Notes under the pieces: generated by a model
What the model saw: the letters and a program-made list of their open reading frames with translations, nothing else
Told to the model about the DNA's origin: nothing
Databases searched by the model: none
Program-made: the position numbers and the translations under genes
From: Cryptomeria japonica
Taxonomy: Eukaryota > Streptophyta > Pinopsida > Cupressales > Cupressaceae
Length of the DNA: 64,000 nt
Assembly (NCBI RefSeq): GCF_030272615.1
Contig: NC_081414.1
Span: 762,171,648-762,235,647 of the forward strand
Reading direction: 5' to 3'
Part shown: positions 46,930-58,433 of the stretch, piece by piece
Layout: every line of letters starts with the position of its first letter
Numbering within the stretch: position 1 is the first letter of the stretch

Positions 46930-49900
46930 GTTATGTCTTGTGAGTCTTTTTTCCCCTCCATCTCAATTCTGTTATTGTTGTTTTTTTGTTTTTTATAGTT
47001 TTCCTAGCGAATCAATATTTCTGCGATCTGTATTGTGAAAGCTAAAGTCAATCAGATGCCAGTATCATAAGTTCACAATCAGATGTAATACGCAGCTTTC
47101 TGGTGTGTGGTTCAGAGGATAGCCATCGTTTTAGGGGCAAATCTCCTATGCTTCTAGATACAGCTAGGGTTCCCTGTACTTTCGAGGCAATCATGATGAA
47201 TGTATTCTTTTGAATTTTTCTGGATTCAATTATGACACACTATCGAATCCAGAAAATTTTAAAAGAAATAATATAATTTTTTAATATACCACTCATTTTT
47301 TGTGCTATTGAAATTTATGTTGTTTTATCTTATGCACTGGTAATCTACAGGGCACCTTTATTCGAAGTTCAGAAAGATCAATGGGATTGTTATTGCGCTG
47401 TACCATGGGATCGATTTCATGCAGATTATAATGTACACCAAGTAAGACCCATATAAATGATTTACGGATATTCTGAAAATATATTGCGGTTTGATATATT
47501 TTTAATGTATTACACTTCATTTCAGATTTAATTCACTGATTCGAAATAAATAATATTTTCTAAAAAATGTTTCATAATCCAGAACAGTGTAGCTCTTATT
47601 ATAGTTATAGATTTTAGATAAAAAAGGCCATTCAAACTGAACTGTAAATGGAATCAAATTTAAATTCTTTTTCTGCAATATTTTTCTTAACAAGATTGGA
47701 AAAATGTTTATGCTTATGAAGTAATTAAAACCTTAAATTGATTACAGTAAATTGGAATCCAATCAAACATGGCAGTCATTGACGTTTCATTTTTTTTAAT
47801 TTTTCAGTTGTTACTAACTAAGTTACTTAGATTGTCATTCAATTTAGATATGCTGAAATATGATTTTGAATTCAATACATTTGTCTGTCAATGTGATATA
47901 AAACCAAATTAACCGAAATTCATGCTATCAGCTGAGCTCGTGTTGGGTGAGTATAAAGCTCTTCCCTTCTATATTGGAACTCCTCTTGGAAAATCAAGAT
48001 CTCCATTGTCATTTTTCATTTCCCTTTATTTGAGTGTAGTTTTACTCAACTATAATATTTTACTGGTGTCACCATTGGTCAAGAAGGTTTTTATTTTTTA
48101 TTACAAAAATAGAAAACATTATACATTAGAGCCAGCATGGTACATCATCAAATATAGGAAACCTTTTTGTATAATTACATAGTTTGTTGGATTTTTAATC
48201 TATCAAATTTTAACTTGATACATGTTTCGATCCTTGTCTTGTTCAGAAGTCTCACACATTTAAATGTGGATGATCTGAAGGTGGTTATTATCCACATATT
48301 AAATCTGTTTGCTCTAGCAAACTGATATGTGAAATATGGAATCATTCAAGAGGCATAATAAAGTTGAATGAGATCCCTCAAAAAGAAATGTGTTCTTCTG
48401 GAATACCGAGATTGTAGGATATGCACAAAACTGATATATTGAAAAGGTTAAAAAATAAAGTTTCAAGAAAATGCAATTGGTAAGTGTAAAACTGAATACA
48501 ACCACCTTCAAAATAGCCTTCAATCACGCTATGAACATCCTTTCAGCATAAAGGATGGAGGAGGGGAGGGGACATAAGTATTGTTTAGATTATTTTCATG
48601 TTTGAAAAGGGGTTTGATTTTCCCCTCTAAAGCACATTCAACTTTTAAGTCGATTTGTATTTTATGATGTTTTTGTATACAATAGTGGAGGTGTTGCTGC
48701 ATAATTTGGTTGTGTACAAATGGTGCTTTAGTCACGCCCAATTATGCATTTTGGACTTATCATGTTCCTAATATATAATCAATTTGAGAAGTCTTTGTAT
48801 GGATCTTGTTTGGTCAAGTTTGCATAAGTGTGATGGGAAAAGGTTGTCACTAAATTCAAAGGTGCTAGTTAATTTTGTAATTGATGTCAAGGCATCCGGG
48901 ATGATGTGACAAATTATTTGAAAGAGCACCAAGGTATCTGGAAGAGTGTCTAATACCTAGAAGAGTGCAATTGTTTTCACTGATATTAGAAGAGTTCAGT
49001 TGGTGCCAGAGGAGCTCACTGTGCAGGCAAAATTGAATACGCATGTAATTGTATAGACACAACTACAACAGTCGTATCAATTCTAGAGGGAAAATTGCAA
49101 CCTATGAGGGAAACTCATCGAATAATGTTTTTGTTTTTTAAGACAAAGTGCTAGCAAATACTTATATAATACTTGGAAATATAAATAATACACCATAGAA
49201 AAGGTATCAAAATAAAGGTAGAACGGAGAGAAGAGATCAATTTGTGTGAATCAAAATAGAGCTACTACAAAGAGCCAAGTTCAATCTGTAGACCTAAACC
49301 TTTCTATCCACATGGAAAGAAAACCATATAACAAGTATCAAGATAAAATAATGATAGAGAACAGAGCTCAATCTGTCATGACTTGCATACCTCGAAGGAT
49401 AGAGTTTTAAGGGGAAAAGCATGAAGCCATAAAGCATTAAATACAAACCATTCACAGACTGGCCCTTTGGCAGCAGCAAATGGAGACATTGATAATAATA
49501 GTTTTAGGAATACATACTAAATGGGTATGATTAACGAGGAAAAGAATACAAAATAGCATCCCAAAAATTATAAGCATACCAAAATGAGAGAGCTCCCTGA
49601 CATGCCATCTAACACTGAAATGGCTCATATTTTTGTTTCTGAACAAACCTACAACACTACCATTCTTAGAACAGAACAGATCCACAACCACCTTTACAGT
49701 ACTGGGCAGGAACTCCGCTGCACTGCAGCCCTTGTTCTAAAAGGAAATATTAATAATAAACTACTAATATTTATAATAATAAATTAACAAATAACAAGGC
49801 CGCATTGCAACATAGATTCTGTCAAAACAATTTTGTTTAGTCAATTAAAATTTGAAACCTTGAAAATTTAATTTTAAAAATATTTAGACAAATAATAATA

Positions 49901-50100
49901 TTAAGATAAGGAAATTTTCAAATATATTCATGTGAAATTAATAGTTTATTAATATAATTAATGCTATAACAATAGTATTATTAACATTAGTTTTCTTATC
50001 ATTTTTTCATTAGATTAGTTTTTTATTAAGGAAAAAACGGTTTTTAAAGGGATCTAAAACTACAGAGTTTACAAGCTAGATAAAATATTTAAATAAAGTT
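46930..50100. other. Long AT-rich intergenic stretch
   Basis: About 3.2 kb without a supported gene. Short open frames (for example 47922-48182 and 48314-48523) are hydrophobic or low-complexity and lack motifs. Confidence 0.55.
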
Positions 50101-50104
50101 TACT

Positions 50105-50830
50105 AAGAAAGGAAAGCTGCATAACAGATGAAAAGGGAGAACAATAACAAACCAAAAGTCAGCAAAAAGACAGTACTAGACAGAGAAAGCTAACCTAATA
50201 ACTTTAAGGTATCAGTAAGCTCAACTTCAAGGTTACTCATCTCCTAAGCCACCTTCTTCAACTTCTTCAACTCCTTCATCTCCTGAGGTGGAAAATCCGC
50301 TTTTATCTTTAGGTTGGCTCTAGTCATCTTCGAGGGGTTAGAATCCTCTTTCTAGTTTTTGTCTTTGTCAGCTTCCAAGTCCACAAACAAGGTCCCCTCC
50401 TGGGTTTTTTCCATCTTATCCACCATGGTACTCACAGTTGTAGCAGAATTCTTCACAATTATGTGGCTTTGCTTCATGATGGTGTTCATAATTTCCCAGA
50501 TTTTTCCAATTTCCCCTTCTAGATGCTTAATCTTTTTCTCATTTTCCTTCTCCATCTTCTCCATGAGCTCAAATATTATTTGAAGGCACTTCTGCATAGA
50601 TATCTTCTCTTCCTCGGTCCCCAAAGCTCCAACAACATTCTAAGGCACCCTTTTAGCTTCCATATCATCCAACTTACTAGAGACAACCCTATTCTTTATG
50701 CTAAGGTCCTTTATCTCATGAAAAACCCACTTAACTGAAGTAGTCAACCGCCTTGTTTATGGCTATTGGCAGTATGTCATTAGGAGACTCCCAATCAGGA
50801 TCGAATTAGTGGTGTTTAGCCTCACCTATA
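50105..50830 (-). pseudogene. Coiled-coil protein remnant, resembles the family X tail
   Basis: Minus strand. 50624-50352 is open and strongly heptad-like (CLQIIFELMEKMEKENEKKI, KHLEGEIGKIWEIMNTIMKQ), followed by HIIVKNSATTVSTMVDK and an acidic end (FVDLEADKDKN). Upstream frames include SPNDILPIAINKAVDYFS and LDDMEAKRVP. The order coiled coil, then a KNSATT / HNSVTT block, then a charged end is the same as in family X member 1 at 22290-22565. Function unknown. Stops on both sides. Confidence 0.45.
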
Positions 50831-51890
50831 ATTCCCTCTGTGTAAAATTAAATTATGGAATTGAAATGTTTGTAAGATTTAATACCTATATTTTCAAATC
50901 ATTACATAATTACATTTATAAATAACTAATTAAATAGAAAATTAATTTCAAATTATTATAATTTGATTTTTTTTAGAAATGATAAAATTTACCAAAAACT
51001 AAACAAGTAAAAATAAAAGTCCTCCTTTAACATTGTATTTATTCTTCTCCATTATATCATTTAGCATACTTTGAAAACTTTTGGAAAATTTGGAGTAAGA
51101 TTAAAAACTTCAAAATTTTAAACAAATATATTTTATCATTCTAAAATTAATAATAATATATTTGGTTATGATCTTAAGATGGTTTATATGATGGACCTGT
51201 GTGCCATTATATTTGGACTTTATGCTAAACCCCAATAATTTTATGTTTGACATGGACTTATATTATGATATTAGTGATATATGTAGATGGAAACTTGTTA
51301 GACATAGTAGGTTATGCTATAGGGATATGAAGATTTTTTATTACTTTTTATATGGGGGGCTTTGTTTCTATGTTTTGTGGGATGGTTATTCTCACAGCTA
51401 GAGTTAGTGTTGTGGCATGGTAATCTTATTGTTTCATAAGTTCAAGGCCTTCTTCCTTCTTATATGATCAAAAACATTAATAATAATATATAATTTTAAA
51501 ATTGAAAATACATTACTAACATTTCAACTATATATTAATAAAAAATATATTAGTAAATCTATAAAAATTTATACTATAATATTTTTAATATAATAATAAT
51601 TTATTACTATCTTAATTAAAAAAATGTTATAATAATTAAAATACAATAATATAAGAATCATACCATGACCATAAAGTAAAGTTTTAACCTAATCTAGCAC
51701 CAACTTTAAACATTACCCTAACTCAACCATTATTCTATCTCTAATTAAACTATAATCATAATTATAATAATATATTAAATAAATTTAATGAATTAAATTT
51801 AATCTTTATCTTTCAAAACTTTTGAAATATCAATATAATATATTTATAGATATATCAATAATATTATTTTAGTAAGGTTAAGTTTTTCAT
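50831..51890. other. AT-rich spacer
   Basis: Runs of attaatat-type sequence. No gene seen; the frame at 51201-51401 has no recognised motif. Confidence 0.6.
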
Positions 51891-51899
51891 TCATAGAGC

Positions 51900-53260
51900 T
51901 ACAAAATGGAATGAAAGGTACAAAATGGAAAATCAAGTATGGTGAAATCGTAAGATTTTGGAGCCTCTCTCTTCTTCTCTGATTTGCAGCCCATTTGTGG
52001 AGGAATACTAATCTAACAGATCTTGAATTGATTCTTCAGTGGTGGATGGGGTGCTTGGGAACCTTAACAGTATTCTTAATCCTTTTTGTTTATCTTAGTT
52101 TGATGATATTCTACTATGGTATGCTTCTCCTTTGGGTTCTTTCAACTCGACATCTGCTTTATCCTTTCTCACACTACCCCTTCACTAACCCTCTTTCTGG
52201 TCATTTGTGTGGGAATCCAATTTGATCCCTAAAACCAACATTTTTAAAAAAAAATTATCCCCTTACTCTTAATAATTCATTCAAATATCGCTTATATCTG
52301 GCTAATAGATGTGTCATTTTCCAAGCTCAGATTGAAAGTTCCACTTTCTAAACTTGTGGGGTGCGGGTTGGGTTTTCTCCTCTCCTTTGGAAGATGATCT
52401 GATCTAATGGGTTTCCCCTTCTTTAAATTTTGTCCTTTCACTTTTATGGATGATTAGTATCTCGCATCTTACATGGGGGGCTTGGAAAGAGAAATAATCT
52501 GATCTTTGGAGATGCCTACCTTGGAGATGAAGTGATTTCTTTGAAAATTTACATAGGGCTATCAAAGATAATTTGGAATGTGTTTCTTCGAATTATCTTA
52601 TATTTGTTTCTATCTCTAATTATAACTCTTAGGGGGCCATGAATTGGGAGCTTCATGTTGATATTTCCAAGCGTATAAAGAAAGTTAAGAATCTCAGAGT
52701 TAATATCATTTGACAATCTCCTCCTCAAGGTTGGGTGAAAGTGAATTTTGATGGGGCAGTGAAGAGTAACCTTGGTCTGACTAACTATGGACCACTATTA
52801 AGAGATGAGTATGGCGGTTTGTTGGGTGAAAGTGAATTTTGATGGGGCAGTGAAGAGTAACCTTGGTCTGACTAACTATGGACCACTATTAAGAGATGAG
52901 TATGGTGGTTTTATTGTAGTGGTGACACTCCCATTGGGTTCCCAGAATAATCACCTAGCTGAAGCAGTACAACAACCTACCATGGGCTTTTATTAGCCTG
53001 TAAATTAAACTTTAAAAAGGTTTGGTTAGAAGGAGATTGGAAGATTATAATTAATTGCCTCAAAAAAAATGCAAGTTGAGTTGGTTAATTGAGAATTGGA
53101 TTAAGGGGTCATTTGATATTATCTCTTCTTTTGATAATTGTTACATCTCCCACAAATGTAGGAAGGCTAATAGAGTTTCTGACCTATTGGCCAATATGAG
53201 AGTTTCTAGTAATTATAAAATTGAATGGGAATAAAGTCATGACTAGCTAGCTGAATTATA
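51900..53260 (+). mobile_element. LINE-D: 3' fragment of an L1-type LINE
   Basis: Begins in the region downstream of RT (a KIKYGEIVRFW-like block near 51930-51960) and runs through a zf-RVT-like stretch to an RNase H start, GWVKVNFDGAVKSN, with LLRDEYGGFIVVV (52730-52930). Later C-terminal pieces (CRKANRVSDLLANMR-like) reach about 53230. Heavily broken. 5'-truncated, as LINE copies usually are. Confidence 0.65.
52731..52912 (+). repeat. 91-bp tandem duplication within RNase H of LINE-D
   Basis: ttgggtgaaagtgaattttg starts at 52731 and again at 52822; the two 91-base copies differ by about one base (ggcggttt versus ggtggttt). As 91 is not a multiple of three, it shifts the frame. Confidence 0.95.
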
Positions 53261-53408
53261 ATAATTGGTGGCCTATTACAAGATCGGTGTGGGAAGTATT
53301 AATCCCTTGCTATTTCTTGATGACTAGAGTAATGTTTTTTATGTCCATCTTATTGTTGACACACTTTATGGGTATTTTTTTATCCTCATTATGAGTAAGG
53401 AGGGTTTT

Positions 53409-53778
53409 TGTTACAAGTGTGGTTGCCATTGTACCAAAATATTGACCTGTTAATGTCTGATACGACCAATAGACTTATAGAATTCATAGAAGTTGGTTAA
53501 GCCATGTAACAAACCCAAGCACTACGCTACACAACACAAGGAGACCAATGATGCGCACCTTGCTATAATCCCCCCTAGCGCAAGTGATGGGTTTGAACCT
53601 GTGACCAAGCTTTGATACCACTTGTTATAAGTGTGGTTGTTATTGCACCAAAGGATCAACCTAGTAACACCTGATACAACCACTAGACTTATATAATCGA
53701 CAAGGGGTGGATAAGCCATGCCATAAACCCAAGCGTTGTGCTGCATAGCACAAGGAGACCAAGAGCACACACCTTGCA
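53409..53778 (-). mobile_element. TRIM-1: miniature LTR retrotransposon
   Basis: Two 156-base direct repeats (53409-53564 and 53623-53778) flank a 58-base interior. Read on the minus strand, each repeat opens TGCAAGGTG and closes ..AACA. The interior starts two bases later with TGGTATCAAAGC (53609-53620), a variant initiator-Met PBS, and ends with an AGGGGGGA purine tract. This is the full TRIM plan: LTR, PBS, PPT, LTR and no coding capacity, so it must be moved by another element's enzymes. The left LTR has a mutated end (ttgcta). No target duplication was found. Confidence 0.85.
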
Positions 53779-54817
53779 AAAAATTCTAGGAGGGTCCTCT
53801 GTTTCTTAATACTTCTAGTTCTAAGGATATTAGAGCATCCCTTGTGATTCTATTGTGGTATCGTGCTATGTGGGAAAAAATAAATAGTCTTGAGCCTCTA
53901 AAATGTAAGAAAATCAAGAAAATATCACTATCTGGATAATTTTGGAGAGAGGAGAGGTTATTCCTTACCTTGAAGGCTTCATGGCTCCAATCATAATTTT
54001 TCTAGGGATTTTTCTAATGGGTGGAAGAAAAGACAAGTTATGATTTATGGGAATAATATTAAACTTACAGAGGATCTTACTGGTGAAGTTACTAGGCTGA
54101 GCATGGAAGGGAAGAAATTCTTCAAAGATAGAAAGTCGACTAATGAAGAGGCCTATAACTTAATAAAGCATAAAGAGGGAAAGGAGTTGATCAAGTACAA
54201 AGGCAGATAGAAGATGAAATTCATCAAACCTTGTCGGCCAAAGTCCGAAAGGCAATTATGAAAGTTTTCCCTCTTGATGGTGGCTATTCACTTATGTATA
54301 ACTATCATTTTGCCCTCCTTAATCAATTTAGGAATAAGTATAGGGTGTCATTCCTTTTTTTACTAATTTAGTCCTTAGAATCAATTATTAGGGAACCTAA
54401 AAAGGATTAAAAAAACCCCATTCTACGTGAAGCTTTGATTTTACTTGTAATGGATAATTTTAAAAAAATTGTGGGGAAAGGTAAATCAGTTAAAGATGGG
54501 GATTATTATGATCTTAAAGGTTATGATTCTCCTTTCTCCAAGGGAATAGGATAGAATACTAAGGAGGTTGATTATTCTAAAGAGGAATGGGAAGAGGATA
54601 AGGGGAAGAAGGCTCATGGAAACAAATCCTAAAGGTGGAAAGGCTTCACCTACTTCAATTTTGTAAGATAGTATTTTTGAAAATGAAGAGGGGATAGGTA
54701 TTAAGAAAAGGTGATTGAATGAAGGTGCTAATAGAGAGTCACATTTGGATTCTTCCATTAAGGTGGGTAATTAGGAAGATTTGAGGGTTTTGAAGGAATA
54801 TCATCTGGAGACTAGCT
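53779..54817 (+). pseudogene. Family X member 2 (fragment)
   Basis: From about 54010, one frame reads KKRQVMIYGNNIKLTEDLTG, then EVTRLSMEGKKFFKDRKSTN and NLIKHKEGKELIK. After stops and a shift it reads MKVFPLDGGYSLMYNYHFAL, then LNQFRN (about 54260-54330) and SLESIIREPKKD. These align in order with VDRRVIVGGI, VTRLSMESQKW and YHLPFLNHLRN of member 1 near 21.3-21.6 kb. Acidic/basic tail segments follow to TRIM-2 (DYSKEEWEEDKGKKAHGNKS). Unknown function. It lies between two TRIMs. Confidence 0.5.
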
Positions 54818-55190
54818 TGTTAGAAGTACGGTTGCTGGTTCACCAAAAGATTGACCTGTTAATGCTTGATAAAGAACTAGACTTATAGAATCCACAGGAG
54901 GTGGCTAAACCATGTCACAAACTCATGAACTGTACTGCATAGCACAAGGAGACCAAGGGAGAACACCTTGCAATAATCCCCTCAGTAGTGGAAGTGAAGG
55001 GGTTTCAACCCATGACCTAGGCTTTGATACCACTTGTTAGAAGTATTGTTGCTCTTGCACCAAAAGATCAACTTTTTAATGCTTGATACAACCACTATAC
55101 TTATAGAATCCAGAGGAGATGGTTAAGCCATATCAAAAACCCGAGCACTGCGCAACATAGAATAAGGATACCAAGGGCACACACCTTGCA
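54818..55190 (-). mobile_element. TRIM-2: second copy of the same miniature LTR family
   Basis: LTRs at 54818-54972 and 55035-55190 around a 62-base interior, with the PBS at 55021-55032 (minus TGGTATCAAAGC) and a purine-rich tract near 54977. Same orientation and family as TRIM-1, 1.04 kb away. LTR ends read TGCAAGGTG and ..AACA. Flanks tagct and acata do not match, so no target duplication is seen. Confidence 0.85.
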
Positions 55191-55579
55191 ACATAGCCAT
55201 GATGGAAAGCCCCCTTTCTCTTGTGACCTTAACCACAACTCCTTCATTTTAATCTTGACAGAGAGAACCCTCCAGACCTCCATGTAGTGGCTAAGAATGC
55301 TACTATTGATAAGTTTAGAATTCATAATTTTTTTTAATAAAATTAATGAGATTAGCATTATTATTCACAAGGTCAAGAATAAATTGGATAATTTGAAGGA
55401 CCCAAATTTGAATTGGCAAGAGAAGGAAGCAATATGGTTGTTTCCATACAAAAAATAATTAAGGACATTAAACATATGAAGGAATATTTTGAAGGGAGAT
55501 TTATGAGACTAGAAATAAATTTGTTATCCTTAGTTTTTGTTTTTCAAAAATCAAGGGTACCCCATAAATATTGTGCTCA
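55191..55579. other. Short spacer with coiled-coil-like codons
   Basis: Around 55340-55420 a plus frame reads INEISIIIHKVKNKLDNLKD, possibly the tail of the family X fragment beyond TRIM-2. Otherwise nothing is recognised. Confidence 0.3.
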
Positions 55580-56110
55580 TTTGTGGTTTTGATGCTCATT
55601 GCACTCTTCATAATTCTTCCTTATTCATCCAATTTATTCCTAAAGACCCATTTTGTTCCAATTACATTCTTATCTTCTGGTCCATGAACAAGTGACCATG
55701 TTTGATTTTTCTCAATTTGATCTAACTCTTCATTCATTCCATTCACCCAATCGTCATCCTTTAATGCTTCCTTAACTATCATGGGTTCAATTGTAGATAT
55801 TAAACATGAGTTCTCTCAGATCTTTCTCTTGGTTTACACACCTACATTCTTATCACCAATTATCTGCTCTTGTGAATGGTTTAGTCTCACATATCTAGGT
55901 ATTACCTATGTCAGTTTTGCATCTTCTGCATTAGGTTCTTCATCTTCTTCTTCACTATCATTTCTTACCAGTTGAGCTTCTAATTTTGCATCCACCGGTT
56001 CTTCATTATTCTTTTCCTTTAGCTGAATGATCACAAACTTTTTCTCATTGTCATCCTTTTCAAGTTCTGATTTGATTGTACCTTCAGACTTATCAAATAG
56101 ATCATCAACT
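55580..56110 (-). pseudogene. Copia-C linker and truncated RT start
   Basis: Minus strand, an acidic linker, then EALKDDDWVNGMNEELDQIE and KNQTWSLVHGPEDKNVIGTK with WVFRNKLDE: the first RT motif of copia elements. The frame stops and homology ends near 55580, before any catalytic Asp. Confidence 0.75.
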
Positions 56111-56111
56111 T

Positions 56112-57441
56112 TTACATTAGCACTTTCAACAATTTTCTTAGTTCTTGTATTGTAACATTTAGATGCCTTACTCTTAGAAGAGTAACCAAGAAAAATTCCC
56201 TCATCATATTTTGCATCAAATTTCTTAGTGTAGTTATCTCTCTTAATAAAACATTGGTTTCCAAAATTTTAAAATAACTTACACAAGATTGTTTTCCATA
56301 CCATAGCTCATAGGGTGTCTTATTGTTACCTCTCTTTACTAGTACCTGGTTTAAAGTGTATACATCAGTACTGACCGCTTCTCTCCAAAACATTTTGGAG
56401 ATATCATCCTGTAGTAGCATTGTTCTTGTAGCTTCGACTATTTTTTTTTTCATCCTTTCTGCTATGCCATTTTGTTGTGGTATCCTCGAAGCAGACATCT
56501 CTCTCTTTATATCCTGTTCACCACAATAATTAACAAATTCATTAGATGTGAATTCACCTCCTCGCTCTGATCTTGAACACTTCAATTTATTACTAGTTTC
56601 ATTCTCAACTAGAGCTTTAAATGATTTAAATTTATTATTTTTCTCTCAAAAATGTCACCCACATCATTTTAGAATAGTCATCAGTGAAAATCATGAAATA
56701 CTTATCACCGTAATAACTCTTTGTTCTCATAGGGCCACAGAGATCAGTATGTATCAAATCTAAAATATTCTCATAAATACAATTCTTTCTCTTGAAATAA
56801 ATAAAGGTCATCTTACCGATTTGACAATATTTGCATATCAGACTATCTAGTTTGACAAGTTGGGGTAATCCTCTTACAACACTTGACTTTCTTATCTTAG
56901 CCAAATTATCAAAATTAACATGACCACATATTTTATTCCGTAAACAACAGTCTTCCATTTTTCAAACCAGACAATTATTAATATTACTATTCAAATGGAA
57001 TAAGTTGCCTCTAGTTTGCTTCCCGGTAGCAATCACTTCACCATTACCTCCAAGAATTCTGCCCACTCCACTTTTAAACTCAAGAAAATAACCTTTATCA
57101 TTCAACTGACCAACACTTAAAATATTATGCTTTAGACCATCAACCCAAAACACATCATCAACATTACTCTTCCCATTTAGAGACATTGAACCTTTACCTT
57201 TCACCATGCAAGGAGAGTTATTTCCAAATCTAACAACACCTTCATTAAATTCTTTAAGGGTTATGAACTTACTTTTATCTTTGGTCATGTGGTGTGAGAA
57301 GCCATCTTTCATATCTTTGGAATTCTTTTCATCCTGATGATGAATCACGAAGTGTGATTCGAAACGTTGAGGGAAAAAAATACACACAATCGAATCTAGA
57401 AAAAAAAAACTAGTATACAATAGGGATTGTGGAAATCTCAT
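56112..57441 (-). pseudogene. Copia-C protease and integrase
   Basis: 57441-56962 covers the end of protease (GKGSMSLNGKSNVDDVFWVD, GLKHNILSVGQLNDKGYFLE; the DSG active site itself is not seen). 56958-56635 is the integrase start: CKYCQIGKM (zinc ligands), LIHTDLCGPM with a catalytic Asp, and IFTDDYSKMMWV. 56585-56112 continues with SERGGEFTSNEF, where the usual DNGGE has become ERGGE, then PQQNGIAERMKKKIVEATR with the catalytic Glu side, and the NKTPYELWYGK C-terminal block. Frames differ between the pieces. Confidence 0.82.
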
Positions 57442-57459
57442 AGCTTTAATAACAATGTT

Positions 57460-58330
57460 TGTTGCCCTTTCCTTTGAATCTTCTAAACTTTTCTTTCAAA
57501 TCAGTTTTAGGGAAGTTAGCAGCAATATGACCAATTTTACTACAAGAGAAACACTTCAAAGGTAGCTTTCCTTTATACTTACCAATGTCTCTTGGAAATC
57601 TCTTTGCTAACAGTGCCTCAAGTTACATCACTTGATCTTCATTTCCTTCATTTCCCTGGTTACTTCCATGACTTGACCTACACTCATGATTTTGACATAT
57701 ATCTTTTCGTTTTCTAGCAAATGAACCTGTAACAGAATCTTTAAAGGAAGATTTAGTAGATTTTGTCACACTATTGTTAAAACTATTTAACTCAAAAGTT
57801 GTAAGCTTACCAATCAATGAATCAACAATTACCTTATCCTTTGAAATAGATCTAAGTTCTTGGATTGCGGATACTCTTATAGCATACTGAGGTTGAAGAG
57901 TTCTGAGAATTTTACTTATATAGCATCATCTTTTATTTTACCTCCAGTACTCTTTATGCCACCAACAGCTTCTTTGATTCTCTGACCATACTATGCAATA
58001 TTTTCTCCTTCAAGCATTCTCATGTCATTGAACTTTCCTCTCAATATTTCCTATTTGGCTCTTTGAACATGCTCATCTCCTCCATAGATTGTCTCTAAAT
58101 TTTCCCAAACCTCACCTTCAGTTTCCAATCCTTGAACATCAATATATTCTGAATCAGATAAAGTACTTAATATAGCTTCTAGGGATTTCATGTTATCTTG
58201 CTGCTCTCTGAGTTCATCTAGTGTCAAGGGAGTAGTAGTAGCATCAACATATGTTATTTCAACTTGCTTGTGCACCAAGACCTTTGATGTAGATCTTCAT
58301 TCTGTCTTTCTAGATCTTTAGTTATCCTTG
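57460..58330 (-). pseudogene. Copia-C gag
   Basis: 58278-58051 has the copia gag helical motif: LDELREQQDNMKSLEAILST, VWENLETIYGGDEHVQRAK. It continues past stops with LRGKFNDMRMLEGENIA and a broken helical region. Near 57560-57500 is a knuckle, CFSCSKIGHIAANF, whose last Cys is replaced by Phe. It would package element RNA. Confidence 0.75.
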
Positions 58331-58418
58331 TTAAACTTAGGACCCTATTTCTTCATCATCCTGACTTCCTCAGAATCTTTCCCTTAAGTAGTTAGGATTT
58401 CTACACATACAAGACCAA

Positions 58419-58431
58419 GGATCTGATACCA
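58419..58431 (-). promoter_or_regulatory. Copia-C primer binding site
   Basis: Minus TGGTATCAGATCC, two bases from the LTR edge; one mismatch (GATCC for GAGCC) to the usual initiator-Met PBS. Confidence 0.75.
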
Positions 58432-58433
58432 AT

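Noticed and set aside
53522-53779. Minus-strand frame of 85 codons
   Set aside because: It is a read-through of TRIM-1 LTR and interior; TRIMs have no genes and TRIM-2 does not keep the frame.
53404-53783. Target-site duplication for TRIM-1
   Set aside because: gtttt on the left and aaaaa on the right do not match. An aggaggg word on both sides is not adjacent to the ends.
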